Of a stretch of 64,000 nucleotides of DNA, positions 1-9,534 are shown piece after piece. The stretch comes from an uncultured Christensenellaceae bacterium (GTDB taxonomy: Bacteria > Bacillota > Clostridia > Christensenellales > Borkfalkiaceae). Each line of letters starts with the position of its first letter. Position 1 is the first letter of the stretch. The notes beneath the pieces were generated by a model that was given only the letters and a program-made list of their open reading frames with translations, had not been told where the DNA came from and ran no database searches. The DNA lies in assembly GCA_910588685.1 (NCBI GenBank), contig CAJUPX010000003.1, positions 48,093 to 112,092 of the forward strand. Direction: 5' to 3'. The position numbers were made by a program, and so were the translations under genes.

Positions 1-40
1 CAAGCCTAATAACATTTTGCTTTTCATCAAAAATAATCAT
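1..40 (-). CDS. N-terminal start of a gene cut by the window edge, possibly GH36 alpha-galactosidase
   Basis: On the minus strand an ATG at 40 follows an AGGA ribosome binding site (GAATAGGAAATAAAT). It opens a reading frame that begins MIIFDEKQNVIRL and runs off the window. From memory, many GH36 alpha-galactosidases begin in a similar way (IIFDEK followed by a short strand). The gene would be the next member of the carbohydrate operon after the KDG kinase. Only 13 residues are visible, so the family call is a guess. The presence of a start with a ribosome binding site is better supported. Confidence 0.4.
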   Translation of the reverse strand, partial: MIIFDEKQNVIRL

Positions 41-114
41 ATTTATTTCCTATTCTCCGAATTTATATAGAATTAATATACATACGCCGAGATTATGTTA
101 ACCTGGAATTTAGG

Positions 115-1137
115 TTATCTTTGGACTCTTCCGGAAGCGTTTCCGCCCGCAAGGTTTTCAACCTCTGCAAGCGAAACGAGGTTATAGTCGCCCTCGATAC
201 TGTGCTTCAAACAGCTTGCCGCAACCGCGAACTCGATAGTTCTCTGCCCGTCGTAACTGTTCAGTAAAGAATAGATAAGTCCTCCGCCGAAACTGTCGCC
301 ACCGCCTACACGGTCAACAATGTGCATTGAATACTTTTTGCTGAAATACGCCTGCTGTCCGTCGTAAAGCATACCTGACCAGTCGTTGTCGTTCGCGCTT
401 TTGCTTTCACGCAGGGTGATTGCAACGCCCTTAAAGCCGAACCGTTCGGCGAGTTTTTTTGCAACTGAAATATAACCGTTCCTATCCAGCTTCCCGCCGT
501 CGATATCACTGCCTTCCGCTTCGATGCCGAACACGTCCTTTGCGTCCTCTTCGTTGGCTATACAGTAATCGACGTACTTGCAAATTTCACCCATCGATTT
601 ACCCGCCTGCTGTTTGCTCCACAGCTTCTTACGGTAATTCAAATCGCACGAAACGGTTATTCCCCTGCTCTTTGCGGTTTTGACCGCTTCGAGACAGATT
701 GCGGCAACCTCTTCCGAAAGCGCGGGGGTTATACCCGTAAAATGGAACCAGCCCGCTCCTTCGAAAATTTTATTCCAGTCGAAATCACATTTCTTCGCAG
801 TTGCTATCGAGGAATACGCACGATCGTAAATAACCTTACTCGGGCGCTGGCTTGCGCCCTTTTCGCAGTAATATATTCCCACTCGTTCGCCGCCGCGCAC
901 GATTTTGCTTACGTCTACACCGTACCTTCTTAAACTGTTTACCGCGGCTTGACCTATTTCGTGCGTCGGCAGTTTTGTTACGAACGCAACGTCTGCGCCG
1001 TAGTTTGCAAGGCTTACCGCAACGTTGGCTTCCGCCCCGCCGAAGGTTGCCTCATATTTTTCGCTCTGAACGAATCTTAAATAATTTTCAGGGGCAAACC
1101 TTAACATAAGTTCGCCGAAAGTTATAATTTTTTTCAT
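115..1137 (-). CDS. kdgK: 2-keto-3-deoxygluconate kinase, PfkB/ribokinase family
   Basis: This 340-residue cytoplasmic sugar kinase would phosphorylate 2-keto-3-deoxygluconate (or an epimer) to KDPG using ATP. The family signature near the N-terminus, GGAEANVA (33-40), and the C-terminal GGGDSF motif (278-283, with catalytic base Asp281) are both present. The ATG at 1137 has a GAGGTG ribosome binding site. The gene starts one base after the KDPG aldolase stop, so the two are translationally close and act in sequence: KDG to KDPG to pyruvate plus glyceraldehyde-3-phosphate. This adjacency is the main reason to prefer KDG kinase over fructokinase or another PfkB member. The exact stereochemistry of the substrate cannot be read from sequence. 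Confidence 0.85.
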   Translation of the reverse strand: MKKIITFGELMLRFAPENYLRFVQSEKYEATFGGAEANVAVSLANYGADVAFVTKLPTHEIGQAAVNSLRRYGVDVSKIVRGGERVGIYYCEKGASQRPSKVIYDRAYSSIATAKKCDFDWNKIFEGAGWFHFTGITPALSEEVAAICLEAVKTAKSRGITVSCDLNYRKKLWSKQQAGKSMGEICKYVDYCIANEEDAKDVFGIEAEGSDIDGGKLDRNGYISVAKKLAERFGFKGVAITLRESKSANDNDWSGMLYDGQQAYFSKKYSMHIVDRVGGGDSFGGGLIYSLLNSYDGQRTIEFAVAASCLKHSIEGDYNLVSLAEVENLAGGNASGRVQR

Positions 1138-1138
1138 A

Positions 1139-1696
1139 TTATTTCACCTCATTTGACTTTTTCAATGCATCCTCTACGAAGAAACTTCCGCCGACCGCCG
1201 CAACCTTTTCGAATGCAAGAAACTCTTCTAAGTTGTCGCGGTTTACCCCGCCCGTAGGAATAAACTTAACCTGCGGAAAAGGTGCGCTCAACGCTTTAAG
1301 CGCTTTCAGTCCGCCGTAAATGTTCGCGGGGAAAAATTTGACGGTGGTAATTCCGAGCTCTAACGCCGCCATAATCTCGGTTGGTGTAACGCAACCGGGA
1401 TAATATGGAACGTCCTCCCTTTTACAGATTTTTGCGACTTCCGCGCTGAGTCCGGGCGAAACTATAAACTTTGCGCCCGCAGCCAACGCCTCTTTGCACT
1501 GTTTTGCGTTTATTACCGTACCTGCACCCACATTCATATCGGGAAATTTTTTGCAAGCCAACGCTATAGCCTCTGCTGCACAGTCCGTACGGAAAGTTAT
1601 TTCCGCGCAGTTTATTCCGTCTTTTTTTAGTGCGGACAATATTCGCACGGTTTCATTAAGTTCTTTAATAACAACTACAGGAATCAATTTATCCAT
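1139..1696 (-). CDS. eda: KDPG / 4-hydroxy-2-oxoglutarate aldolase
   Basis: This class I aldolase (185 residues from the chosen start) splits 2-keto-3-deoxy-6-phosphogluconate into pyruvate and glyceraldehyde-3-phosphate. Visible family features are the active-site EITFRT segment (Glu32), GAGTV (57-61) and the Schiff-base lysine in TVKFFPA (Lys120). The frame stays open up to 1741, but the ATG at 1696 (MDKLIPVV) has an AGAAGG ribosome binding site and best matches the usual length. A second ATG at 1714 (MKKVKN) is possible. The gene lies between the GH3 glucosidase and KDG kinase in one operon. Confidence 0.9.
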   Translation of the reverse strand: MDKLIPVVVIKELNETVRILSALKKDGINCAEITFRTDCAAEAIALACKKFPDMNVGAGTVINAKQCKEALAAGAKFIVSPGLSAEVAKICKREDVPYYPGCVTPTEIMAALELGITTVKFFPANIYGGLKALKALSAPFPQVKFIPTGGVNRDNLEEFLAFEKVAAVGGSFFVEDALKKSNEVK

Positions 1697-1741
1697 ATTT
1701 TTTACCTTCTTCATATCTTTAGTTATTACTTTATAAAACAC

Positions 1742-3874
1742 TTAAACCAGCTCAAACTCCGCATAGTTTTGGGTATCTGAATCAGTTCCGACAAAAGCTC
1801 TAAACTTTCCCTTTTCTGCTGATTTAATTATATCTTCGTTATAAAATTCAAGCATTTCGCTATCTACGGCAAACTCTACCGTCTGACTTTCTCCCGGAGC
1901 AAGTGAAACTTTTTTAAAACCTTTTAGTCCCCGTAAAGGTCTTGCCACAGAGGCAACCAAGTCCTGAATATAGAGCTGTACAGTTTCTACGCCACTGCGT
2001 TTCCCTACGTTTTTAACCTTAACGGAAACAGTAATTTTATCGCCGTCATTAAGCCTATTATTACTGAGCTTTATCTCCGAATACTGAAATTGCGTATAAG
2101 ATAATCCATATCCAAACGGAAACAGAGAAAGATTACTTCCGTCGATATACGATGATGTATACGGACTTCTGATGTCATTATTTGTGCGTGGTCTGCCGGT
2201 ATTATATCTGTTGTAATAAATCGGACATTGCCCGACTGACATAGGAAAACTCATAGGCAGTTTACCTTCCGGAGAGTATCTTCCGAAAAGAAGCTTTGCT
2301 GCCGCCGTGCCGCCTTCCGTACCCGGATGCCACATTAAAAGGACCGCCGGTGCAATATCTATAAAACGCTTGATTGTAAGCGGTCTGCCGGAGAAAAGCA
2401 AAACTGTCGTATTTTTATTAGCTGCAACTACCGCTTTTAACAATTCATATTGTCCGTCTGACAAATCAAGATTAAGTTTGCTTGTCCCTTCTCCGCTGTC
2501 GGAGGACGGCTCGCCAATCGCTAAAATTACCGCTTCGCTTTCTTTTGCAAGCTTGACCGCTGCCTTTAATTTTTTACTGTCAACCTGTGCTCCGATTTCA
2601 AATCCTACGCCCTCTTCGACATGCACCTCTGCCGCAGTAAGCAACGAGCGTATTCCGGCAGCCACCGTTATTGCATCATTGGTATTACCATAGCAATGCC
2701 AAGCGCCAATAATATCACCTGTATCAGCAAACGGTCCTATAACCGCAATCTTTTTAAAGCTGTCAGACAGCGGCAGAACGCCGTCGTTTTTAAGTAGCAC
2801 TGCACTCTTCACAGCCGCCTTTTCGGCGATTGCCCTGTGTTCTTTACACAGCGTTTTTTTCTTGGGTTTGGTATTAATATAGGGGTCATCGAACAAGCCG
2901 AGCTTTTGTTTTAACACCAAAACACGTTCAACGGCTTTGTTCACCTGCTCCATATTTATTTTGCCGCTTTCCACCAATTCTTTTAAATAACGAATATAGT
3001 TCAACGAAACCATCTCTATATCGCCGGTCGCTTCCATCGCTTTATATGCGCACTCAAAACCGTTTTCGGCAATACCGTGAACCATCATTTCGTCAAACGA
3101 CGCATAATCGCTTATAACTACCCCGTCAAAGCCCCACTCATCACGCAAAATGCCCTTGACAAGCTTTTTATTAGCCGCAGCGGGGACTCCGTTTAAAAGG
3201 TTAAATGACGTCATAACCATATCGGCTCCGGCATCCAAAGCCGCTTTATAAGCGGGAAGATAGTACTCGCGTAAAGTTATTTCGCTCATATCGACGGTAT
3301 TATAATCCCGTCCTGCCTCCGCCGCACCGTATGCCGCAAAATGCTTTACGCAAACAGCAACGTTTTGTGTATGATATCCTTCTACTTGTGCTTTTGCATA
3401 CAGAGAATTCAGATAAACGTCTTCACCCGTACTCTCGGCAACTCTACCCCAACGAGCGTCGCGAACCATATCCACCATTGGCGAAAACACAACGTTTATG
3501 CCGTTTTCAACACATTCACGCGCAGCCATCGCCGCACATTCCTTTATAAGTTCGGGCGAAAATGCGGCACCCATTGCCAATGGTATGGGATAAACAGTAC
3601 AACACCCGTGTATTACGTCTTGCATGAAAAGCAACGGTATAGAATTCTGGTCTATCTTTAAATGATTTTCCTGAATTTCTATTACGTCGGATACTCTACT
3701 GAAATTGAGAGTACTTCCTATCCCTGAAATTTGATTAAATGTAAGTCCGAGCCCCGAAAGCGGCCCTGTTATATCGGCTATTGACTTTTTATTTAACAGT
3801 GAAGAATTGACCTGTGTCAACTGCTCTGCCTTTTCTTCAATCGTCATTCGTTCTATAAGTTCTTTTATGTCCAT
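1742..3874 (-). CDS. GH3 beta-glucosidase / beta-xylosidase
   Basis: This 710-residue glycoside hydrolase family 3 enzyme removes beta-linked non-reducing glucose or xylose from oligosaccharides. The (beta/alpha)8 domain carries KHF (177-179) and the nucleophile motif ISDYAS with Asp256. It is followed by the alpha/beta sandwich domain, with SGEGTS as the probable acid/base region, and a C-terminal fibronectin III-like domain (about residues 590-705). No signal peptide is present, so it should act in the cytoplasm on imported oligosaccharides. The start ATG has AAGG upstream. GH3 specificity (glucosidase or xylosidase) cannot be separated by eye; the neighbouring GH10 and GH31 genes make either plausible. 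Confidence 0.93.
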   Translation of the reverse strand: MDIKELIERMTIEEKAEQLTQVNSSLLNKKSIADITGPLSGLGLTFNQISGIGSTLNFSRVSDVIEIQENHLKIDQNSIPLLFMQDVIHGCCTVYPIPLAMGAAFSPELIKECAAMAARECVENGINVVFSPMVDMVRDARWGRVAESTGEDVYLNSLYAKAQVEGYHTQNVAVCVKHFAAYGAAEAGRDYNTVDMSEITLREYYLPAYKAALDAGADMVMTSFNLLNGVPAAANKKLVKGILRDEWGFDGVVISDYASFDEMMVHGIAENGFECAYKAMEATGDIEMVSLNYIRYLKELVESGKINMEQVNKAVERVLVLKQKLGLFDDPYINTKPKKKTLCKEHRAIAEKAAVKSAVLLKNDGVLPLSDSFKKIAVIGPFADTGDIIGAWHCYGNTNDAITVAAGIRSLLTAAEVHVEEGVGFEIGAQVDSKKLKAAVKLAKESEAVILAIGEPSSDSGEGTSKLNLDLSDGQYELLKAVVAANKNTTVLLFSGRPLTIKRFIDIAPAVLLMWHPGTEGGTAAAKLLFGRYSPEGKLPMSFPMSVGQCPIYYNRYNTGRPRTNNDIRSPYTSSYIDGSNLSLFPFGYGLSYTQFQYSEIKLSNNRLNDGDKITVSVKVKNVGKRSGVETVQLYIQDLVASVARPLRGLKGFKKVSLAPGESQTVEFAVDSEMLEFYNEDIIKSAEKGKFRAFVGTDSDTQNYAEFELV

Positions 3875-3890
3875 TATCAGACCTTACCTA

Positions 3891-3911
3891 TTTTCAATTT
3901 TCAATTTTCAA
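3891..3911. repeat. three perfect tandem heptamers (TTTTCAA)3
   Basis: Three exact copies of TTTTCAA run from 3891 to 3911. They overlap the stop codon of the esterase gene and fill most of the short gap before the GH3 gene. On the mRNA they read as A-rich TTGAAAA units. Slippage here would alter only the spacer and the last esterase codons. No function is evident. Confidence 0.8.
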
Positions 3912-4747
3912 TTTATAACTTTCATTTTTATTCCGCGGGATTTAAACCAATCTATCGATAATTCAAACCATTTACCTATGAAATACAAGTTTTTTTGTGC
4001 TTCGGTAAAGTCGCAAACCTCATCGTTAGATAGGCTTAATCCGTGTCCGCCGTGCTCGAATATATGCAACGCAAACGGCACATTTGCGCGCCTGTATGCG
4101 GTAGCAAGCAACAACGAATTTTCCGCCGGTACACCTTTATCTTCAAATGTGTGCAATATAAACGCAGGAGAAGCATTTTTATCAACTCGCTTTTCAACTG
4201 AAAGTTTGTCGTATAAAGCAAGTTCCTTGCCGGTTATGTTATCACGGGTACAGGCGTGCGTATATTCTCCCGTCGTTACAACGGGGTAAGCCAAGATTGT
4301 AGCATCGGGTTTTATCTGTTTTATAGTTTTTCCTATAAGCGCTGCCTCATCTTCTTTTACCGTAGAGAGCAATCCCGCAAGATGCCCGCCAGCAGAAAAG
4401 CCTATTGCGCACACTTGATTTTTATCTATATTGTATTTTCCCGCATTGTCGCGGATAAACAACATAGCGAGCATTGCTTCGATTAACGGCACGGGATATT
4501 TTGTTTTCGTGCTGTACGAAAGAACAAAAGAACAAAATCCGTTGTTAAGATATTTCATAGCAACAGGTTCGCCCTCCCGGTCGGAAACCATATTATACGC
4601 ACCGCCGGGAATTACCAGCATTGCGGGGTGAACACGCTTTTTTATTTCGACGCTGTCCGTGCGCACGTATACGGCTAAATAACCGCCATTGGCACCACAT
4701 CTATCAATTTTATAATTTTTATATAAATCGATTACTTCATACGTCAT
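3908..4747 (-). CDS. alpha/beta-hydrolase carbohydrate esterase (BD-FAE-like)
   Basis: This 279-residue alpha/beta-hydrolase has the oxyanion segment PGGAYN (48-52), the nucleophile elbow GFSAGG (Ser118), an HTFEDKGVP segment that probably carries the acid (Asp203), and the catalytic His in GGHG (His235). This architecture is typical of small intracellular esterases that deacetylate or deferuloylate xylan-type oligosaccharides. There is no signal peptide. It sits between the GH3 and DUF4965-type genes and is the third esterase of the cluster, which fits heavily acylated substrates. The acyl group removed is not known. Confidence 0.8.
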   Translation of the reverse strand: MTYEVIDLYKNYKIDRCGANGGYLAVYVRTDSVEIKKRVHPAMLVIPGGAYNMVSDREGEPVAMKYLNNGFCSFVLSYSTKTKYPVPLIEAMLAMLFIRDNAGKYNIDKNQVCAIGFSAGGHLAGLLSTVKEDEAALIGKTIKQIKPDATILAYPVVTTGEYTHACTRDNITGKELALYDKLSVEKRVDKNASPAFILHTFEDKGVPAENSLLLATAYRRANVPFALHIFEHGGHGLSLSNDEVCDFTEAQKNLYFIGKWFELSIDWFKSRGIKMKVIN

Positions 4748-4771
4748 AAAGAGTACCCCTTTAAAGTCAAA

Positions 4772-6760
4772 TCACATCAACAGAATAAAACAACCGCCCT
4801 GTACGCTTCTTGCAATAAAACAATGATGTTTGCCATCAACCGTTTCATACCAGTCGGAAAAAGGCACTCTGTCGGGGCTTTCGATTAAGAATTTATATAT
4901 CGGCGATATTACACGCTTTTGTTTTCCCAAATTATCGGTTAGACTTGCCGCCCACAAAAGCCAGTCGCTCTTTGTGTACCCCTTTCTGCTGTCGAGCGGT
5001 ATTCCGTATTCTGCCGACTTTGTAAGGCAATAGTCGATTTCTTTTTCCAGCAAGCTTTGGGGGAACAAGCCGAGTTTGAATATTTTATCAAATGCAAAAT
5101 TGTATTTAAGAGAGAAAGTATCTTCTCCGCTGTCCCACGTAAGGGGTGAATGGTCGAACCTTATCATAAATTCACAAATCTCACCCGCATACTTTTCGGC
5201 TATTTTCCTGTACTTTCCATTACCCGTCAGTTCGGCATATGCAGCTATACCGACAGTTGCCTTAATGGCAAGATTTAAATTGTTTTTAAGGTGCCCTGCA
5301 AAATCGTCCGTGCAGAGTTGATCTTCCGGTTTAAGCCCGTATTTAACGAGATATTCAACCCACTTAGCGCACAAATCTTGATTGTCTTCAAAAAACTTAT
5401 TGTTATTCTCTGCACGGCAGCACGCCAAAAATAGAATCAGCATATTTGCACATTCTTCCACCGGCATCTGATATTTAAAGTCGTATGCGTCGAATTTGGA
5501 AGGCAAGAGATATATCGGAGAATGAGTATTTACAAAAGCTCTTTCGTTGTAGTTGCCGTGATAATGCCCTTTATCACCTTTAAGTCCATATACCTGCCCT
5601 GCGCAAATAGGATATGTACCCACGTCATGCGGCGCAAAATCATATTTCCATACAGGCATTCTTGCAAACTTTAATATGGGACGCATCATCCCTTTTACAA
5701 GTTCGGGGTTGTATAACAGATACAACGGCGCCGAAGGATAACTTACGTCTACCGTTGCAATGCAACCGTTTGAACCGCATTCTTTGGATAAAAACAACAC
5801 ATTGCCGTCATTGTCACAAACGAGTTTATGAGCGCCTATGCTTTGGCGTAAACTTGCGTACAGTATCCTTATATATTCATCCCCGTATCTATCCGCCTTG
5901 TCTTTTATATTTTTATCAAACGCTTTCAGTTTTTCATCTATTGCGCCCGTATTTTCAAAAACATACCCAAGAGCATTTAAAATAGTATTATTCTTTAAAT
6001 AATAACCTTTCAGATAGTCGCCAAAATAATCGATAGAAGCACCCTCGTCAAAGCCGAGCATGACAACGCCGTTATTATTGTTATTTATCGAGCCTATATA
6101 CTTTTCCTCTCCCTTGTTTGCAAAGCGGTTTAGTCCCGCAGACAGGTAAACGGCAAGGTCGCTTTCGTCAAGAATATACGCCGTTTCGCCCGACAGATAC
6201 CACCATCCCCAATCCGCACCTATCAAATCGTGCGCATTGGATAACGGGAGTTGTCTTTTTAATCCCATAAAAGCCGCTTCGTACGAATCGAGCGGCATAA
6301 CGCCTCCCCTGACCGATTTGTTGCCGTTCTCGGGGATATCGTTATACGCAACACGCCTGTTGACAAACACGGAAAGTGCGGCGTTCTTATCCCCTTGTAT
6401 ACTGTATTTTATATAGCATACAGGCATTGACAAAAGCTGTAAATCGTTAAGCGGAAGCGGTGAAACAAAGCTCAGCTTCAATTTAACTTTTCCCGCCGTA
6501 AATTCATAGTCGGTGGTAAACGCAGTAACTTCAACAGACGTCTGTTCGGCTTTCTTAACTCCGCAGTTTATATAATCTTCTGCGTTGCCCATAAAGCAGT
6601 ACGTTTCGCCGTTTGTCTTTATAAATCCGTAAATTTTCTTTTCCGCACCGAACCAGCTTTTAATATTGCTTTCGTTCAAATTGTCCGTAGTTGACCAGAG
6701 CGAATAGTTCGGGTCTTTTATAAACAGCGGATATGCGGGGAGCTTTCTGTCGTTATTCAT
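4772..6760 (-). CDS. DUF4965/glutaminase A-like six-hairpin protein
   Basis: This 662-residue protein resembles the DUF4965/DUF5127/DUF1793 family, often annotated as glutaminase A. Characteristic stretches are DWGWWYLSGE near residue 185 and a central block with TVDVSYPSAPLYLLYNP followed by the W-KYDFAPHDVGTYP region. The C-terminal half is probably an (alpha/alpha)6 barrel, a fold common in glycosidases. There is no signal peptide. Its start overlaps the SGNH esterase stop by 8 bp, so the two are translationally coupled. In a polysaccharide cluster a glycosidase role is more plausible than a glutaminase role, but the true activity is unknown. Confidence 0.75.
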   Translation of the reverse strand: MNNDRKLPAYPLFIKDPNYSLWSTTDNLNESNIKSWFGAEKKIYGFIKTNGETYCFMGNAEDYINCGVKKAEQTSVEVTAFTTDYEFTAGKVKLKLSFVSPLPLNDLQLLSMPVCYIKYSIQGDKNAALSVFVNRRVAYNDIPENGNKSVRGGVMPLDSYEAAFMGLKRQLPLSNAHDLIGADWGWWYLSGETAYILDESDLAVYLSAGLNRFANKGEEKYIGSINNNNNGVVMLGFDEGASIDYFGDYLKGYYLKNNTILNALGYVFENTGAIDEKLKAFDKNIKDKADRYGDEYIRILYASLRQSIGAHKLVCDNDGNVLFLSKECGSNGCIATVDVSYPSAPLYLLYNPELVKGMMRPILKFARMPVWKYDFAPHDVGTYPICAGQVYGLKGDKGHYHGNYNERAFVNTHSPIYLLPSKFDAYDFKYQMPVEECANMLILFLACCRAENNNKFFEDNQDLCAKWVEYLVKYGLKPEDQLCTDDFAGHLKNNLNLAIKATVGIAAYAELTGNGKYRKIAEKYAGEICEFMIRFDHSPLTWDSGEDTFSLKYNFAFDKIFKLGLFPQSLLEKEIDYCLTKSAEYGIPLDSRKGYTKSDWLLWAASLTDNLGKQKRVISPIYKFLIESPDRVPFSDWYETVDGKHHCFIARSVQGGCFILLM

Positions 6761-7778
6761 ATTTCTTTATTTCCCTTGATATAATTGCAAATAAATCGTC
6801 GGCTATTTTCTGTACGCCTTCTATGTTAGGATGTAATACGTCGGAGCAAAGATATTTCGGTCCGTCCAAAATATCAAGTCCGTTTATATAGGTAACGTTC
6901 GGTAAGTTTGCCTTTCTTATCCTTTGTTCCATTGTACTGCGCCAGGGCTTAGAACGAACTCCGCCTTTCAAGAAGTCGTTGTCGCAATAAAATGGAGAAA
7001 TCATAAATATAGGTTTATCGGAATGTTTTTTCGCAATATTTTCCAGAACGTAATCTACACGTTCCGCAACTTTTTCCATTTCCCAGTCGAGTACGTTTAT
7101 TCCGAGCTCAATCACGGCAATATTCCATTCAAGCGATGAAACATAATCAATCGTTTCGTGTTCTATTCGGCAATGTCCCGCCATGCCTAAATTATATACG
7201 TCGTAATTTAATCTGCTGCCTATTATCGAAGCAAACGAATGCGACATATCGAGAGCGTTACTGCCGTGGGTTATCGACGAACCGTAAAACAATATCTTTT
7301 TTTCGGGCACTTCGCTCTTTTCGGGAGGGCGCACGTCGCCGATAACGTCCAGCAACTCATATCTCCCCCTGTCAAAAATAAAGCGCACAACTTCGGGTGA
7401 AAATCCGTCGTTCGGTCTCATTTTTCTTAATGCGTCGAGATTTACGGAGCGTTTAATGACAAAATCTTTCGGCTCTTTTCCTACACAGTTATCTACTACG
7501 GAATCGTTCCAGCCGCCTTGAATACTGCCCCTGAAAACTTGAAAAGCGTTATTTACGTCATCGTCTTCGAATTTACGCATGCGGATAGTTGCGTTTTCGC
7601 CGCTGTTGATTACAAAGCGCAGTTCGACGCCCGTTCCGTATCTTGCAACGTTATACGCATCCTTGCCGCCTTCAAACTTCTCTGCCACACTTTTAGGAAA
7701 GCGCAACCAGCTTGCGCCGCCGTTGTGTCCATCGACCAGCTCGGCAACGTTATGAACTTCAATGTTTTTAAATTTCAT
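6753..7778 (-). CDS. SGNH/GDSL hydrolase, carbohydrate esterase-like
   Basis: This 341-residue two-part protein has an N-terminal beta-rich region (about 1-150) and a C-terminal SGNH hydrolase domain. The four blocks are visible: YGSSITHG (probable nucleophile Ser168), the Gly block in LGMAGHC (about 197-203), GIN (Asn228) and the C-terminal DVLHP motif that supplies Asp and His. This layout matches secretion-independent acetyl-sugar esterases. It overlaps the next gene by 8 bp and follows GH35 with a one-base gap. A role in removing acetyl groups from imported oligosaccharides is inferred from context. Confidence 0.85.
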   Translation of the reverse strand: MKFKNIEVHNVAELVDGHNGGASWLRFPKSVAEKFEGGKDAYNVARYGTGVELRFVINSGENATIRMRKFEDDDVNNAFQVFRGSIQGGWNDSVVDNCVGKEPKDFVIKRSVNLDALRKMRPNDGFSPEVVRFIFDRGRYELLDVIGDVRPPEKSEVPEKKILFYGSSITHGSNALDMSHSFASIIGSRLNYDVYNLGMAGHCRIEHETIDYVSSLEWNIAVIELGINVLDWEMEKVAERVDYVLENIAKKHSDKPIFMISPFYCDNDFLKGGVRSKPWRSTMEQRIRKANLPNVTYINGLDILDGPKYLCSDVLHPNIEGVQKIADDLFAIISREIKKYE

Positions 7779-7779
7779 T

Positions 7780-9528
7780 TTATTTTACCCCCAAATCAGG
7801 TTTATCTGTAAATTCTACTGTCGGCTCACCCTTTAAGCCGTCCGATTCAAACAATATCAGAGTGTTGTTACCGCTCTTTAAAACCGATGCCGGAACATAG
7901 AGAGTTTTCTGCGGGCCTACTTCCCAATATCTGCCGAGATTAAAACCGTTTAAAACCGCAAAACCTTTTTTAAAATTGTCTGTTCTAAGGAAGCTGTCGC
8001 AATGCGTTCCTTCAAGCGTAAATTCAAATTTGAAAAAGCTCTCACCTTTGCCGCTATCTTTGACGCCGAATACAATCTTATCAAGATTATCCATTGGCAA
8101 CGGGTAGGCGTTCCAGCCGAAATGAATTTTACCGTCGATAAGGCATCTGCCTGCAATACCTTTTTTGCGTATCATTTTCGGTCCAAAATTTGTCCTACCC
8201 ATATTTTCGCATACAACGGACAAGATATCGTCCTTTTTTGCCGAGAACTCAACTTCGTAAGGCATATCGTTTACATATACCGTACCGAAACAACAATCGT
8301 TTACATACACCTGCGCCCTGTCGCCTATACTTTCAAACGAAATCTTTACGCTGTCATAATCACGATTCAACTGCGTACGGTAGACAATATAGCCATAGCC
8401 TACGCCGTATTCTTCCATACATTTCGGCACATCGGAATATTGCGGCGAAGACAGTTTTTCAAGATTGTCGAAAAGATACGCGCACTCGACTGCCTTGTGT
8501 TTGCCGTATGCTGCCTTCTTTCTGTTACCAGGCAACGGCGGCAAAGCTCCGTCGGTATGTTTTTGTATAACATCTCTGACTGCCAGATACTTGGGAGTTA
8601 CGTCTCCGCATTCGGTTAAAAGCGCATCGTAGTCGTAGCTTGTTACGTCGGGGGCAAATTTTTCATAATGATTTGCACCGCTCGTAAAACCGAAATTCGT
8701 ACCGCCTATAAACATATACATATTGACGCTGCCTTTTTGTAGCATATCGTCAACCGTTTTTGCATAATCTTCCGCATCAGTCGTGTGATGCGCTTCGTCG
8801 CCCCAAGCGTCAAACCAGCCGTTCCACATTTCCATACACATTTTAGGGCTGTCGGGAAAAAATTCATCGTGAGCGGCAAAGTTTTCTTCTACACGGCTTC
8901 CGAAATTCAGCGTGGATAAACAACCGTCTACCGTACCGTCCAAAATATCGGTGCGTTTTGTTCCGTCGGAAGTAAAAAGCGGTATGTCTATTCCGTTTTC
9001 ACGGTATATTTTAACAAGGTCGGACAGGTACTTTTTGTCGTCGCCGTAATAGCCGTACTCATTTTCAACCTGCATCATTATGACGTTGCCGCCGTTAGTA
9101 AAAAGAAGTGGACGCACCTCTTCAAATATTCTTTGAAGATATTGCTTAAACCGCCCCATATATACGGGGTTACTGCAACGAATTTCCATTTCGGGAAGAG
9201 TTTGCAACCACCATGGCAACCCGCCGAATTCCCATTCCGCACAAATATAAGGACCGGGGCGAACAATAGCCATAAGCCCGTACTTCTGAGCTTTCTTTAA
9301 AAATTCGGCAACATTTAAAATGCCGGAAAAATCAAACTCGCCCATTCTTTTTTCGTGCATATTCCAGGCACAATAGGTTTCAACCGTATTGCAACCGAGC
9401 GCAACCATTTTACCGAAAATATCGTCCCACGTGTCGGGAAGATTGCGAAAATAATGTACCGCACCCGATATTATTTTAACAGGCTTTCCGTCCTTGATAA
9501 ATTCTTTTCCTGTTATTTCAAACTTCAT
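7780..9528 (-). CDS. GH35 beta-galactosidase
   Basis: This 582-residue family 35 enzyme removes terminal beta-galactose. The N-terminal TIM barrel has the acid/base motif VENEYG (Glu157) and the nucleophile motif MEMWNGWF (Glu233), followed by beta-jelly-roll domains in the C-terminal half. There is no signal peptide. It is tightly packed between GH2 and the SGNH esterase. With GH2, GH36 and GH97 nearby, the cluster has strong galactose-releasing capacity, consistent with galactosylated hemicellulose or galactan side chains. Confidence 0.93.
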   Translation of the reverse strand: MKFEITGKEFIKDGKPVKIISGAVHYFRNLPDTWDDIFGKMVALGCNTVETYCAWNMHEKRMGEFDFSGILNVAEFLKKAQKYGLMAIVRPGPYICAEWEFGGLPWWLQTLPEMEIRCSNPVYMGRFKQYLQRIFEEVRPLLFTNGGNVIMMQVENEYGYYGDDKKYLSDLVKIYRENGIDIPLFTSDGTKRTDILDGTVDGCLSTLNFGSRVEENFAAHDEFFPDSPKMCMEMWNGWFDAWGDEAHHTTDAEDYAKTVDDMLQKGSVNMYMFIGGTNFGFTSGANHYEKFAPDVTSYDYDALLTECGDVTPKYLAVRDVIQKHTDGALPPLPGNRKKAAYGKHKAVECAYLFDNLEKLSSPQYSDVPKCMEEYGVGYGYIVYRTQLNRDYDSVKISFESIGDRAQVYVNDCCFGTVYVNDMPYEVEFSAKKDDILSVVCENMGRTNFGPKMIRKKGIAGRCLIDGKIHFGWNAYPLPMDNLDKIVFGVKDSGKGESFFKFEFTLEGTHCDSFLRTDNFKKGFAVLNGFNLGRYWEVGPQKTLYVPASVLKSGNNTLILFESDGLKGEPTVEFTDKPDLGVK

Positions 9529-9534
9529 TTTAAA

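Noticed and set aside
1697..1741. Longer N-terminus of the KDPG aldolase starting at 1741
   Set aside because: The 15 extra residues exceed the family start, and the inner ATG at 1696 has a better ribosome binding site.
3891..3911. Heptamer array as an operator
   Set aside because: It is a short low-complexity A/T repeat inside the operon with no symmetry; slippage is the simpler explanation.
8002..8619. 205-residue plus-strand frame opposite GH35
   Set aside because: It lies fully inside a gene with intact catalytic motifs on the other strand and has no start signals.
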